Counted from the stretch's first letter, positions 10,438 through 22,516 are shown. The stretch: 64,000 nt of DNA from Costus lasius (GCA_027563935.2 CM050451.1:102947565-103011564); one strand, 5' to 3'. Numbers and translations are program-made. The notes: generated by a model from the sequence alone, not told the origin.

Positions 10438-10567
10438 GGCCCTGTTTTTTTGGATGGAATCCACAGGGAAAAGAAAGGAAACTATATTGAATTTAGTAGC
10501 ATTTCCTACTAGATTCAATGTGTTTTTTTTCTTTTTTCCTATAGATTCCGTCCAAGAAAACAGGGCC
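10438..10567. mobile_element. Tourist-like MITE (PIF/Harbinger type)
   Basis: A 130-bp element with terminal inverted repeats of about 24 bp that differ at two positions; both ends read GGCCCTGTTTT inward. It is flanked by the target duplication TTA (10435-10437 and 10568-10570). There is no coding capacity. TTA duplications and this terminal sequence are typical of PIF/Harbinger Tourist-like MITEs. Confidence 0.88.
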
Positions 10568-10805
10568 TTAACAAACAAATAAAACATTACAAGTTCAACA
10601 AATATTAAACATCATAGCTTCAATAAATATAACATATCACATGGACAACAAATATAAAATATTACATAATATATTATATGAAACATAACATAAGTCACAA
10701 GTTCATCAAATATAACACATCACATTTCTCTCACTTGGAAAGTACGAAGAATCAGCCATCGAGTATGAATAGAACAAGACTCAGGGAAGAACATATTAGA
10801 TTTGT
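10568..10805. other. AT-rich spacer
   Basis: AT-rich sequence with short ATAACAT/AACATA repeats between the MITE and the LINE. No gene seen. Confidence 0.5.
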
Positions 10806-13029
10806 TTAAGTTAATGTAAGACCAAAAATTTGGAAGAAAACAGAGAGGCAGTGTTTGATGTGCCAGCAAGATTTAGGATTGGCATGGAAGGAGAGGATGA
10901 GATCGTCAACATACAACAAGTGAGAGATCTTAGCCCCACCTCTTATATTAAAAGGAGTGATCATTTTTTGGTCCACCTTCTCCTTAATCATAATACTCAA
11001 CAAATAGTAACAATGACGAATAAATACAGAGAGAGCGGGTCCCCTTGCCTGATACCACACTTACTAGAGAAATAAGGAGACTGAGTTCCATTGACAACAC
11101 AATAAAACTTAGGAGACTCAACACAAGCCTTAATCCAATTGATAAAGGGAAGAGGGAAATTTAAGACTCTAAGCCCATTATATATAGCATTCCAAAAAAC
11201 TTTGTTAAAAGCTTTCTCCAGGTCAATTTTGAGTAAAGTGTGGGGATATTTGCCCTTAGAGTTATGCATGGTGTGAGCAAGTTCCTGAAGAGTGAGGATA
11301 CTATCATGGATATTTCTGCCCATCACAAATGCAGTTTGTTCAATGTTAATGATAGAGTGGAGAAAAGGTTTGATCCTATTAGCTAAAACCTTGGCTAGAA
11401 TACTATAAGAGACATTGCAAAGCGAAATGGGCCTATAATCTTTAACAACCTTAGGGCTAAGGATTTTGGGAATAAAAATGATATGAGTGTGGCCCCAAGT
11501 GGGAGGGATGTAGTTAGTTCTGTGGAAGTTAAGCATAAGGGCAATGAAATCTGGCTCCGCAGTATTCCAAAAATGCTTATAGAAATCCCCAGTGAAGCCA
11601 TCATGCCCCGGGCTTTTACCTTTCGGCATAGAAGAAACTACAAGCTTGAGTTTAGAAGACATAAAGGGGGCCAAAAGAGTGGCCCCAACATTCTGATCAA
11701 TATGAAAACAGTGTCTATATCTAGCACAAGATTGAAGAGTTTGAGCAGTATTCGGAACAATTAACCTCCTAGGATTCCAAAGATCAAAATAGTAGTCAGT
11801 AAACATATTGAGAATGGACTGAACCTCAGTAAGAGGGGGGCCATACTCATTCAGAAGGAAGAGAATAGTATTGGTTCTAACTATTAAAGTGACAAGACGA
11901 TGAAAGAACCTGGTATTACCATCCCCCTCTTTTAACCACTTAGCTTTAGCAAGAGTCCACCACTTTAAATTGATTTGCCTAGATAGAGTAATGGCTTTGT
12001 TTGTAAGAGAGAACAGGTTAGTTTCCTCATGAGTAGTCAGATGTCTAGCGGACTCAACAATTTGCCAATTGCGGATCTCCTCCCAAGTGTTATTTAAACA
12101 CTTGGTTAGGTTCCCCACATTTGACTTATGCTAAGCCGAGAGCTTATGTCTAAGGAGATTGAATCTTTTGGAGAAATCAGAGTCCTGGCCTTCCTGGAAG
12201 TTAGGATGAGACCAGGAAGTGTTAATAATGAGATTGGCATCTTTATAATCCACCCAGAAAGGTTGGAATCTTTATAATCCACCCAGAAAGGTTGGAATCT
12301 GAAGATTCTTTTCTTAACACTATGAGAAGGCTTAACATAAATAACAAGAGGAGAGTGGTCAGAGATACCTCTAGGAAGATGGGAAATCATACAGGAACCA
12401 AACAAGTTAAGCCAGTCAGGAGTGGCAAAGGCATGATCAATGCTGGTGAGGATTTTGCTCAAACCCTTTCTATTATTGGACCAAGTTTAAGGAGGACCAG
12501 TAAAACCAAGATCATGGAAACCAATAGAATGTATGAGGTTTCGCAGGAATGGGTTGAAGAGTTGATAGTGAACTTCCGCCCTCCTAATTTATCCAAAAAA
12601 TTAAGGATGTCATTAAAGTCACTGCAAATTAACTAGGGATGTTGGATAGCTGAGAATCAACAAGACCATCCCAAGGATATTCCTAGTAATATAGTTAGTG
12701 CTAGCATAAACCACAGAAAGCTACCAAGGTTTCACATTAGGCATAATGATAATAGCATGAATAATTTGGGAAGTTGAGGATATTACCTTAACATCGAGGG
12801 CAGAATGTAACCAAGAGAGAGAGATACCATCTGAGGCTCTAGTTGAATCAACAAAGAAGGAAGACCATCTTCTTCCAAGGGTTTTAGTTAGCTGGGGCTC
12901 CTCTTGAACCTCAAGATGAGTCTCTGCAAGGCAATAATGAGATGGCCTGTAAGTATGTTTAATCATATTTAGATGATCCCGAACATTCCGGCATCCGGCA
13001 CCTCTACAATTCCAGGAAAAAATATTCAT
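10806..13029 (-). pseudogene. L1-type LINE ORF2 (endonuclease-reverse transcriptase), broken
   Basis: The start MNIFSWNCRGAG (ATG at 13029) is the apurinic endonuclease N-terminus of plant L1 elements. AETHLE (about 12920) and GISDHSPL (about 12360) are further endonuclease motifs. The reverse transcriptase runs in a long open frame (10997-12118) with WLKEGDGNTRFFH, PKGKSPGHDGFTGDFYK, IFIPK, KDYRPISLCN, LLKIDLEKAF and CGIRQGDPLS. After a frameshift comes ISHLLYVDDLILSF, where the usual YADD/FADD box reads YVDD. The sequence stops about 20 codons later, so the thumb, any C-terminal domain, the 3' UTR and poly(A) are missing. A 29-bp tandem duplication breaks the endonuclease-RT linker. Not functional. 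Confidence 0.92.
12242..12299. repeat. perfect 29-bp tandem duplication within the LINE
   Basis: The unit at 12242-12270 (begins TTTATAATCCACCC) is repeated exactly at 12271-12299. Because 29 is not a multiple of three, it shifts the ORF2 frame. The perfect identity suggests a recent event. Confidence 0.92.
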
Positions 13030-13099
13030 GATGAATAGGAAAGGAGAGTTAGAGCTCTTTTTTTTTTTACTACCCAACCCAAGGGTAGATTTAGACTGC

Positions 13100-13782
13100 T
13101 TGTATTTAGCATCTTTATGCACTATAAAGCCGAGAAGATTGGGTGGTAGAGCGCTCCGGGCAGGGAGGCTCCTCATGTCTACGCTCAAAGAGCACCAAAG
13201 TGGAATTAGGATCAACACTTTCCAAAGCTGTAGGGTCCTCAGTGGAGGGAGACGGATTCCCTTCCAAGGTGCTAAAAATTGGCATAAGGCAAGCCTTGCA
13301 AGGCTTGGACATTATCAGTGGATTTCAAATTGAGGGAAAAGGGAAATGATGTAGAGCTAGTGATAGGGTTTGGTGGCTTAGGGTTCAAGTCTGGAGGCTT
13401 AGGAAAAGGGTCCAAAAGCTTAAAAGGATTTGAAGTCTTAAACGGCTCAACAACTTCAGAAGGAGCTAGATCCGAAAGACCTGGATCAGATGGCCTGGAT
13501 CCCAAAACTGGAAGACGTTGAGGTGGAGATTCACAAGGGAGGAACGTCAGCAGAAGTTGAAAATTTGATGGGTAGGGCCGCAATGACTTTGTGCCCAGAA
13601 CGGTCAGAGAGTTGATGGATGGGACGGGAGTGGTAAGGTTGCTGTACAGAGAAAGGTTGAGAAGGCACATGTAAGACACTTTGTGCCCAGAACGGTCTGA
13701 TCATCAACTCAGACGGCTTACCGATCATGGAAGCAATAGTATGGAGGGATTCAAGGTTCCAATATTCAAATGGAAGCCTTGG
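13100..13782 (-). pseudogene. L1-type LINE ORF1 (gag-like), C-terminal part
   Basis: On the minus strand the sequence entering from 13782 reads LPFEYWNLESLHTIASMIGK. This matches the DUF4283/zinc-knuckle region of plant LINE ORF1, an RNA-binding protein that partners ORF2. A Pro/Ser-rich tail follows, with frame changes (about 13272-13728). The 5' end is cut by the Athila LTR that starts at 13783, so that LTR landed inside the LINE. ORF2 follows on the same strand. Confidence 0.7.
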
Positions 13783-14032
13783 TGATGCCTTGCATTTTAA
13801 AAGTAATTTTTAGTATTATTTCATCTCAAATCTAGACCTATTTTAATATTTTTATACTCTATTTAGACTTATTTAGTTGATTGCTTCGGAATTTTCACTT
13901 TTTCTCATTTTTTTGAAATTTCAAGTAAAATCACCCAATTTTGAAGTCTTTTAAAGATTTTAAAGTCATGGGGTGATTCCTTACGAGAAGAGAAAGCTGC
14001 ACGTCAAATTTGGGCCCAATCCGAGCTACTTT

Positions 14033-14282
14033 GAACCCCCAACCTGATGGGGTTCACCGGTGCTTTCACCGGATGTCCGAAAGTTCACAGAAGACTTCAC
14101 TGCTTGGTGAACCCAGCGGGGTTCATCACCCGTGATTTCTCTAAGGAAATTTGCGCAGAAATCTACAATACACTTCACTGGCTGGTGAACCCCGCCAGGG
14201 CTGGCGGGGTTCACCGGTGATTCTTACTCGACAGAAACCTCATAGAAGACTTCATAGCCTGGTGAACCCGGCGGGGTTCACC
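14033..14282. promoter_or_regulatory. dyad array GGTGAACCC/GGGTTCACC in LTR 1
   Basis: Four dyads lie at 14033-14058, 14106-14130, 14184-14215 and 14261-14282, each preceded by ACTTCA-type and followed by CCGTGA-type flanks. They sit upstream of the TATA box, which is the U3 enhancer position. Regulatory function is an inference. Confidence 0.6.
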
Positions 14283-14404
14283 CATGATCGTAACTTTGCA
14301 GACCAACCCCCATTCGGTTTTTCCTCGATTCTGAACCCTAGAAAAATCCAAAAAAGGCAAGAAAATATATTTTGGAAACCTAAGAGGGAGGAAAATCTAA
14401 ATAA

Positions 14405-14412
14405 TATAAAAA
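14405..14412 (+). promoter_or_regulatory. TATA box of Athila LTR 1
   Basis: TATAAAAA follows the dyad array. LTR 2 has TATAAAA at the matching place (23261-23267), while LTR 3 has a decayed ATTAAAAG. Confidence 0.6.
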
Positions 14413-15265
14413 CCCTTTCTAAAATTGCCTAATTATTGAGCAATCGGTGCACGAAGTGGCGAGGGCGAACAGACCAGGCGACACAATATTTTCGGGGTGA
14501 TTTCGAGAGATTGGAGCATCAGATCTTCACAATTTTTGGGGATCTTATTCGGTTCATCATCTCCTTCCCTTCAAAAATGTTTTGTAATATTTTTCCTGAC
14601 ATTTTAGAGAGATTTATGTGAGCTTTCATGAATTATATAGCATAAAACCCTTTTTCGGGACTTGGTTGAAGCCCACTGATGAACTCTTTCATACAATCTT
14701 ATATTATTCTATTATTTTGAAGTTTGTATGAGCATATGCTTTGGCTGTGTAGTATGTGTGGTAGTCGACGCGATTTTGACCGAGAGGAGGATCGTGTCGG
14801 TGGATCTCTTAGGTAAAACTTGCGAGTCCTTGACATGAGAGTGCTCGAATCTCACTCGAGGGCATCATAATCTTCCCTTAAACTCATTGAGTTTATTTAG
14901 AACGATCCACCGCGAGAGTGGAAATCGTTCTGGATAAGCACCAGGGTGTACCGACCGAGAGGGGGCATCCTGTACCTTAGGAAGATTCCTTTTGTGAAAT
15001 TACGAATTCTTGTAATATATCCATTTTAATGTAGTTAGATTCATCAGTGTGGTGGATACCGAAGTCCTGATCTCTCTCATATAGATAACCTCCTCGTTGC
15101 TGCATTTGATTTCTTATTTTCGCTTACTGATTGCAAAAACCCCGCTTTGAATCACTTAGCTATTGAGACTTAGACTTTTTATTACTTAACCTTGCTCCCT
15201 GTGAGTTCGACAACGTTATGTATTACTTCGACATTACCGTGCACTTGCGGGACATGTCAAGTTTT

Positions 15266-15282
15266 TGGCACTGTTGCCAGGG
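15266..15282 (+). promoter_or_regulatory. primer-binding site (tRNA-Asp type), E1
   Basis: TGGCACTGTTGCCAGGG lies six bases after the LTR. It corresponds to the tRNA-Asp-type site of Athila elements (TGGCGCCGTTGCCGGGG), with three changes that look like deamination. Confidence 0.75.
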
Positions 15283-15418
15283 AGCAACGGTTAATATTAA
15301 TATATTTCTTAGGATTGATAGACTAAGCTTTAGTTAATTATGTTACTTTATTGCTTTCTGCCTTAATTCCTTTTTGTTGCTTGCCTTAAAACTTTGCAAC
15401 TGTGTTTGACATCTTTTT

Positions 15419-16660
15419 ATGGAAAGAAGTTTGAGGGCAGGTGAATTTTTTGAAATTGATCTTGAGATAGAGAGGACGTTCAGAGGAAGAAGGAAACTCA
15501 AGCAGCTTCAGGCAAAAGAAGACCAAACTCAAATGGAGCATATATCTCTGAACCTGAACAATGATCAAGCACCTCAAGGTGTGGAGAACAACAATAATCG
15601 AGCACTGAGAGATTATGCTGCCCCCTTAGTTCAAGGACTGCAACCAGGAATTGCTAGACCAACTGTAGAAGCCAACAATTTTAAGATTAAACATGCTCTA
15701 CTTTCTATGGTTCAACAACATCAATTTGGTGGTTCTCCTCTAGAGGACCCCAATATGCATCTTGTAATTATTTTTGGAATATTGTGACATGCTAAAAATT
15801 AACGGTTTTTCTAATGATGCCATCAGGTTGAGATTATTCCCTTTTTCCTTAAGGAATAGAGCAAGAGCATGGCTGCACACATTGCCTTCAGCTTCCATAA
15901 GAACATGGGGAGAACTGTCACAAGCCTTCCTCTCAAAGTATTTCCCACCTTCCAAGATAATACAACTGAGGAATTAGATAACTAGCTTCATGCAGAAGGA
16001 TGGAGAGTCATTACATGAGGCTTGGGATAGATTCAAGGAGTTACAGAGGATGTGTCCACATTATGGCATAGAGACTTGGGTTTTAGTTCATACATTCTAT
16101 AATGGATTGAACTACAATACAAGGCTCATAGTGGATGCTGCAGCTGGAGGAGCTTTAATGAACAGAGGAGTTCAAGACGCCATGAACCTCTTGGAAGACA
16201 TGACAATGAATCACCATTAATGGTCTTTAGAGCGAGGTACACCTTCCAGGCAGTCAGATAAACTCGAACTTGATACTTTAACTACTCTTCCTGCAAAGGT
16301 AGATACTTTATCTAGAAAAATTGACTCTTGGTCTGTAAACTCTGTGGATGCTAATTCTTTGTCTTGTGAGGTGTGTGGGGTTGCAGGACATGTTAGTACA
16401 TAATGCCAGTTGGGTGATGGTCAATTTACTCATAGCCATCCTATACATATCAATTCAATTGGAAATATTAATCCCATGAATAATCCCTATTCCAACACTT
16501 ACAATCCAGATTGGCACAACTATCCAAACTTTTCATACCGAACTACCCAACCGTTGCAACCAGGACAAGCACCTCCACAAGGAAATTTCGAATAGCCTCC
16601 ATAGGGGAATTATAAGCAACCACCTCGGTTTCAAGCCAGAAACTATATTTCACCACAGAA
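15419..16660 (+). pseudogene. Athila gag, E1
   Basis: The start is ATG at 15419. The Athila gag core is recognisable (IARPTVEANNFKIKHALL, FGGSPLEDPNMH, RLRLFPFSLRNRARAWLHTL, WDRFKELQRMCPHYGIETWV), followed by a zinc-knuckle remnant CEVCGVAGHV (about 16370). It would form the particle and bind RNA. A frameshift near 15775 and stops near 15976, 16218, 16402 and 16594 break it. The start ATG is kept here, while the E2 copy has ATA. Confidence 0.88.
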
Positions 16661-17455
16661 GCCGAACATAGATTCTCAACTGAGGAAGCAAATTGAAGGT
16701 TTAACTGATATGATGAAACTCATGATGATAAGAATGGATTCATTAGAAACCCACAATAAAATGTTGGAGAATCAGCTAGCCCAGCAAGCTAGCTCATCCT
16801 CTAGAGCACCAGGGAAGCTTCCATCACAACCTGAAGTCAACCCGAGAGAGCATTGCAATGCAATCTCCACTAGAAGTGGCAAACAACTAGAAGATCTGAA
16901 GTTGCCAACTGATGACAGAGGAGAAGATGCAACACTTGACACAAGAGATCTGAACCATGAGATAACACTAGTGACACATGAGCAGACTGAGGAAGAATGG
17001 CCCTATGTGGGGCCACTTGCCTACAAACTTCTAATTTCTTTTCCACAGAGATTTGTCAAAGCCAAATTAGACAAACAATTCGGTAAGTTTTTTGAAGTTT
17101 TTAAGAAACTATATATTAACATACATTTTATTGATGCTCTTTTGCAGATGCTTACCTATGCCAAATTTCTGAAGGACATCTTGTCTAACAAAAGAAATAT
17201 GGAAGAATAAGGAACTATTGCACTCCTCAGGAGTGTAGCGCGATAATACAAAACAAACTCCCCCAGAAACTCAAAGATCCAAGCAGCTTCTCCATACCCT
17301 GCCAGATAGGGGAGATCACTTTCTAGCGAGCCTTATGTGATTTAGGAGTGAGTGTCAGTCTTATGCCTCTTTCTTTATGTAAAAGGCTAGATTTAGGAGA
17401 TTTGAAAAGTACTAATATTTCTTTACAGTTAGCAGACAGATCAGTTTGCCGTCCC

Positions 17456-17863
17456 GTCGGTATTTTGGAAGATATGCCCATAAAAGTTGGAGATTATTTT
17501 CCTGCTAATTTTGTTATTTTAGAAATTGATGAGGATGACAGACTCCCTATCATTCTAGGTGGACCTTTTCTTGCTATAGCTGGTACAGTCATGATGTCAA
17601 AAACAAAAAATTGGATTTAAACATCGGTAACAATGTTGTACAGTTTGATTTGTTTGATCGTCGGTATTTTGGAAGATATGCCCATAAAAGTTGGAGATTA
17701 TTTTCCTGCTGAGTTTGTTGTTTTAGAAATTGATGAGGATGATAGACTCCCTATCATTCTAGGGAGACCTTTTCTTGCTATAACTGGTACAATCATGATG
17801 TCAAAAATGGAAAATTGGATTTAAACATTGGTAACAATGTTGTACAGTTTGATTTGTCTGATT
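17456..17863 (+). repeat. 204-bp in-frame tandem duplication in the E1 protease
   Basis: GTCGGTATTTTGGAAGATAT starts one copy at 17456 and the next at 17660, so the period is 204 bp (68 codons). The copies differ at several sites (for example GCTAATTTT versus GCTGAGTTT). E2 and M1 have a single copy here. Confidence 0.88.
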
Positions 17864-19938
17864 CTTTGAAAATACCTTCTCTTGCAAGTACATGCTGTAG
17901 TGTGGACATTGTTGAGAAAATTGTGCAGCAAATTGAACCCTATAGGAGGGAGGTAGATCTGCTTGAATTGACCCAGACCAACACCAAAGAACAAGACATT
18001 GAAGGGAAAGCCGAAGAGTACACTGCACTTCTTGATTCCGACCCATGATGCAACACCCGAAGTTAACCAGGAAGAGGAAGGGTAGAAGAAGCTTGAATTC
18101 AAAAGTCTACCTAGCACATTGAGATATGAATTCCTAGGTGACAATTCTACATACCCGGTAATAGTTAGTGTTGAATTGAACAAAGAGCAAACCGAACTAC
18201 TCCTTGGAGAACTCTAACTTCACAAGAAGTAATTGGCTATTCACTTGATGACATTAAGGGAATTAACCCCTCTATTTGCATGCACAAGATTTTATTAGAG
18301 GAAAATAGCAAGCCTTCTATGGAATTTCAACGCCGACTTAACCCTCATATGAAAGATATTGTGGAGAAGGAGGTGCTCAAACTTTTGGATTTAGGAGTCA
18401 TATACCCCATATCAGATAGTTCTTGGGTGAGCCCGGTACATGTTATACCCAAAAAGGGAGGTATTACGATAATTAAAAATGATTTTGATGAGTTGATACC
18501 CACACGAACAGGCACATGATGGAGGATGTGTATCGACTACAGGAAGTTGAATTCTGCTACAAGAAACAATCAATTTCCTTTGCCATTCATTGATCATATG
18601 TTAGATAGACTTGCTCATAATTCTTTTATTTTCTGGATGGATTTTCAGGTTTCTTCCAAATTCATATCCATCCAGACGATCAGGAGAAAGCAACTTTTAT
18701 CTGCACCTATGGTACTTATGCATATAGGAAAATGCCCTTTGGGCTTTACAATGCCCCTGCGACATTTCAAGGGGTAATGATGGCGATATTTGCATATTAC
18801 AATGAAGATTTTATGGATATATTCATGGATGACTTCTCTGTGTATGACTCTTTTTTCAATCATTGTTTATCTAACCTTTCTAAAGTTTTACAGAGATGTG
18901 AAGAGGTGAACCTAGTGTTGAACTAGGAGAAGTGCCACTTCATGGTCCAGGAAGGTATAGTCCTTGGGAACTTGGTCTCTGAGCGCGGAATCGAGGTGGA
19001 TAGAACAAAGGTTGAAGTTATCAAAAATCTGAAGCTGCCTACAACAATGAAGGGAATTAGAAGTTTTCTACGACATGCTAGTTTTTATAAAAGATTTATC
19101 AAAGAGTTCTCTAAAATAGCTCGCCCCTTAACTAATCTTCTAGCTAAAGATTCGTTCTTTGTTTTGACAGAGAATGTGAGGAAGCTTTTGTAAAACTCAA
19201 AGAGGCTTTGATAATTGCGCCTATAATCCAACCTCCAGACTGGTCCCTACCTTTTGAACTCATGTGTGATGCTAATGACCAAGCTGTGGGGGTGGTATTG
19301 GGACAAAGGAAGGACAAAAAGCTGCATGCTATATATTATACTAGTAGAACACTTGATGATGCACAGATGAATTATGCCACTATAAAAAAAGAGTTACTTA
19401 CAATAGTTTTTGTTTTCGATAAGTTTCGTTCATACTTAGTTAATTCGAAAGTAATTATTTTTACTAATCATGCAGCTATCAAATATCTGAGTAACAAAAA
19501 GGATGCCAAGCCAAGACTTATCTGATGGATTCTTCTTTTACAAGAATTTAATATTGAGATTAGAGACAAGAAGGGGAGTGAGAACCTTGTGGCTGATCAT
19601 CTTTCCAGGCTAGAATGAGATGCTGAAAAGAAAATTGATGATGAGTTGGAAATCAATGATGCATTCCCTGAAAAACATCTATATGCTCTTTTGGAACAGC
19701 AAGTGCCATGGTATATAGATTTTGTGAATTATCTTGTTTCTAACATTCTTCTCTTTGATCTTACTTTTCAGAAGAAGAAAAAGTTCGTACATGATATGAA
19801 ATCCTATTACTGGGATGAACCTTATCTATATCGGCGATGTGCTGATGGATTGTACAGACGATGCATACCAGAGGCAGAGATACAAGATGTGCTGACACAT
19901 TGCCATTCTTCATCGTATAGAGGACACGCCGGGGCAGC

Positions 19939-21405
19939 TGATGAGTTGCATTTACACCATGTTTTCACCTATATTTTAGATCATATTTTGGGCTTAATTG
20001 CATGATTTTATGCTATTTTTAGTGCTTTTGCGTTACTTTGCACGAAATCTTCACTTTTCTTGATTTTTTTGAAAATGTAGGTAAAATGACGTAAAAATGA
20101 AGGATTTCAAGAGTTTTGAAACCAAAACATGATTCACAAGGAGATCACGAGCCTTTATGACGAATTTGGGGGCAAAAACAGTAAAGAACGAGACTTTTAC
20201 GGCCTTGGCCGTAAATATGGATTCAGCCGTGAACGCGACGACGAACGGAAGTTGAAAACGTCTAAGTGTCGGAATGAACAGAAACTTTCACGGGTGAAGC
20301 CGTAATTCTATCACGGGCTGTGAAACTTTCTATGACCGAAAGCATTATACACAGAAACATTTACGGCCTCAGCCGTAAACATATCACGGGCCATAAAAAC
20401 TTCTGCCCGATGAGTTTTTCACTTATCTCTTCACTGATTCAAACCGGAATTGAACCAGACTTCGCAGAACCGTTCCCTGATGAGTTCTAAACTGGTCCAA
20501 CTATAAAAGATTGATTTTGGAGGGTTAAAGAAGCTTCTGGCAGACGAACACGAGCGGCGACGAGAACAAGGGCGACGACTTGATTTCGAAGCATATTCCA
20601 GCGAGATTTCATACGATTTTTGACGATTGATTCTTCAATCCTCATCTCCAGACTGAAGAGAAGACGGTTTCATCATCCTTTTTGTGATTTCTTTGCGATT
20701 CTTATGAAATCATTCTTGTTCATCAAAAACATGTATTCTCTTGATAATATGAGCGAGTAGATACCTTTTCGGGATTGATTGGGCGTAGCCCACTGATTTG
20801 CATGGATTAATTTATACTTTTTCTCTTTTAATATAATTTTATCTTCCTGATTTGATTGAAATTGCATATATCCTGTAAATTACCCTGGCCAAGTAACTTT
20901 ACGTCTTAGACGTTGCGAGAAGGACCGAGAGGTGAATCGCTAAGTCCGATCTATTTTGATTAAACCTACGAATCCGATCACGGGAGTAGTTCGGATTCGT
21001 TTGAAGGGTTTAACCTACTTTTCACAGAACTTAAAGGATCTAGTTAGGTTAACTGTCACGAGAGTAGGGAGTTAATCTAATTAGATACCGTATCATGCTC
21101 CGGGAGGAAGTGATATGTACCTTAGGAAAAGTACCTTTCAGGATGGATAAGTTTATTAACTGAGTTATTTTTACACAATTCATGTCTATCAGTGTGGCGA
21201 ACCCATGAATTCCCGATGCTTTAGAATTCAAGTCCTTTAAAAAGCTGTTCTGAGTTTGTGTCGTGCTTAGAAGTTAGAACAACCAAGTATTGATTCCACC
21301 TAAATTCAAACATATTAAGAAGTCAGTACTTAGCTACGCAATCCTCATCGGGAATGATATCCTTTTATTACTTTGATAAATCCGTGCACTTGCGGATAGC
21401 TATCA
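19939..21405 (+). mobile_element. solo LTR of a different Athila-like family
   Basis: A 1467-bp sequence starting TGATGAGTTGC and ending GATAGCTATCA is inserted in the E1 integrase. It has an exact 5-bp target duplication GCAGC (19934-19938 and 21406-21410); the E2 copy shows the empty site. It has a TATA box (TATAAAA, 20502-20508) preceded by dyads of the type TTTACGGCC/GGCCGTAAA (20196-20395), and GTACCTTAGG-type U5 motifs shared with the other Athila LTRs. No coding sequence; formed by recombination between two LTRs. Confidence 0.93.
20196..20395. promoter_or_regulatory. dyad array TTTACGGCC/GGCCGTAAA in the solo LTR
   Basis: About three units roughly 75-80 bp apart. The first has perfect 9-bp arms (20197-20216). 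The third reads TTTACGGCCTCAGCCGTAAA, followed by ATCACGGGCC. They lie upstream of the TATA box. Function is inferred. Confidence 0.55.
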
Positions 21406-22516
21406 GCAGCCAAAACAGCTTTCAAAGTCTTACAGTCTGGATTATTTTGGCCTTTTATTTTTCATGACGCCTAGCATTTTTGCTCTGACATGTGACGGCT
21501 GCCAACGAACCGGGAACATCTCAAAAAGGGATGAACTTTTATTGAGCAATATATTGGAGGTGAAAATTTTTTATATATAGGGGATTGATTTCATGGGACC
21601 CTTCCCATCTTCATGTGGTAAATGGTACATTCTAGTTACCATCGACTACGTGTCTAAGTGGGTTGAAGCCTCCGCAGAAGCTACTAATGACTCTAGGGTC
21701 GTTATGAAGCTTATGAAGCGAACAATTTTTCCCTGATTCAGAGTTCCACATATTTTGATTAGTGATGGAGGTTCTGACTTCATCGAGCAGCAGTTTAGAG
21801 TACTCTTGAAGAAGTATGGTGTAAAACACAAGATTGCCACGCCCTATTATCCTCAGACTAGTGGTCAAGTAGAGGTTTCCAACAGAGAAATCAAGCAAAT
21901 ACTTGAGAAAACTATATCGAGATCACGAAAGGATTGTGCATTAAAATTACCTGATGCTCTATGGGCTTATAGGACTGCGTACAAGACTCCCCTAGGTATG
22001 TCTTCTTTCCAAATCATTTATGGAAAATATTGTCACTTACCTATTGAACTTGAGCATAGGGCATTTTGGGCTGTCAAGCAAATCAACTATGACTTCAAGA
22101 GTGCCGGCGAGAAGAGAAAGCTACAACTTGATGAGTTAGAGGAGATGCACCTTTATGTATATGAAAATGCCAAGATCTACAAGACATGCACCAAACATTG
22201 GCATGACAAACACATTGTGAAGAAGGAATTTCATGTAGGGGACAAGGTGTTACTTTTCAACCCCAGACTTCGATTGTTTCCAGGGAAGCTTCGAACAAGG
22301 TGGTCTGGCCCCTTTGTAGTACAACATGTGCAACCTTATGGCGCCATCACTATTTGGACAGAGCGCACAGGAAGCTTCACTGTGAACGGGCATCGGCTTA
22401 AACATTACTTCGAGGATGAGCGGGTTGAGAAAGGGGTTGTTCTTACCCTTTCAGATCCCACAAATTTGGTGACTTGAAAACTTTTTGGGTTGAGCTATTG
22501 ACCTTAAACTAGTGCT

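Larger units (their letters stand above)
13783..15259 (+). repeat. Athila LTR 1 (E1, left)
   Basis: Starts TGATGCCTTGC and ends GGGACATGTCA. It contains four dyad motifs based on GGTGAACCC/GGGTTCACC at 14033-14282. The third has perfect 13-bp arms (14184-14196 and 14203-14215). A TATA box (TATAAAAA, 14405-14412) lies about 120 bp further on. It is more diverged from LTR 2 and LTR 3 than those two are from each other. Confidence 0.9.
16690..22477 (+). pseudogene. Athila pol (PR-RT-RH-INT), E1
   Basis: The order is as in the family. Protease has DLGVSVSLMPLSLC (usually DLGAS, about 17340) and LPIILGGPFLA. RT has KLLDLGVIYPISDSSWVSPVHV, MCIDYRKLNSATR, MPFGLYNAPATFQ and the active-site box IFMDDFSVY (about 18825). 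RNase H has [15 protein letters not shown] and KKELLTIVF, but [12 protein letters not shown] where the family has TDH. Integrase has a zinc-binding start (THCHSSSYRGHAGA), [18 protein letters not shown] and [13 protein letters not shown] (DDE triad). It ends with the stop after DPTNLVT at 22475-22477. Integrase is split by the solo LTR at 19939-21405, protease contains a 204-bp duplication, and several stops and frameshifts occur. Confidence 0.9.
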
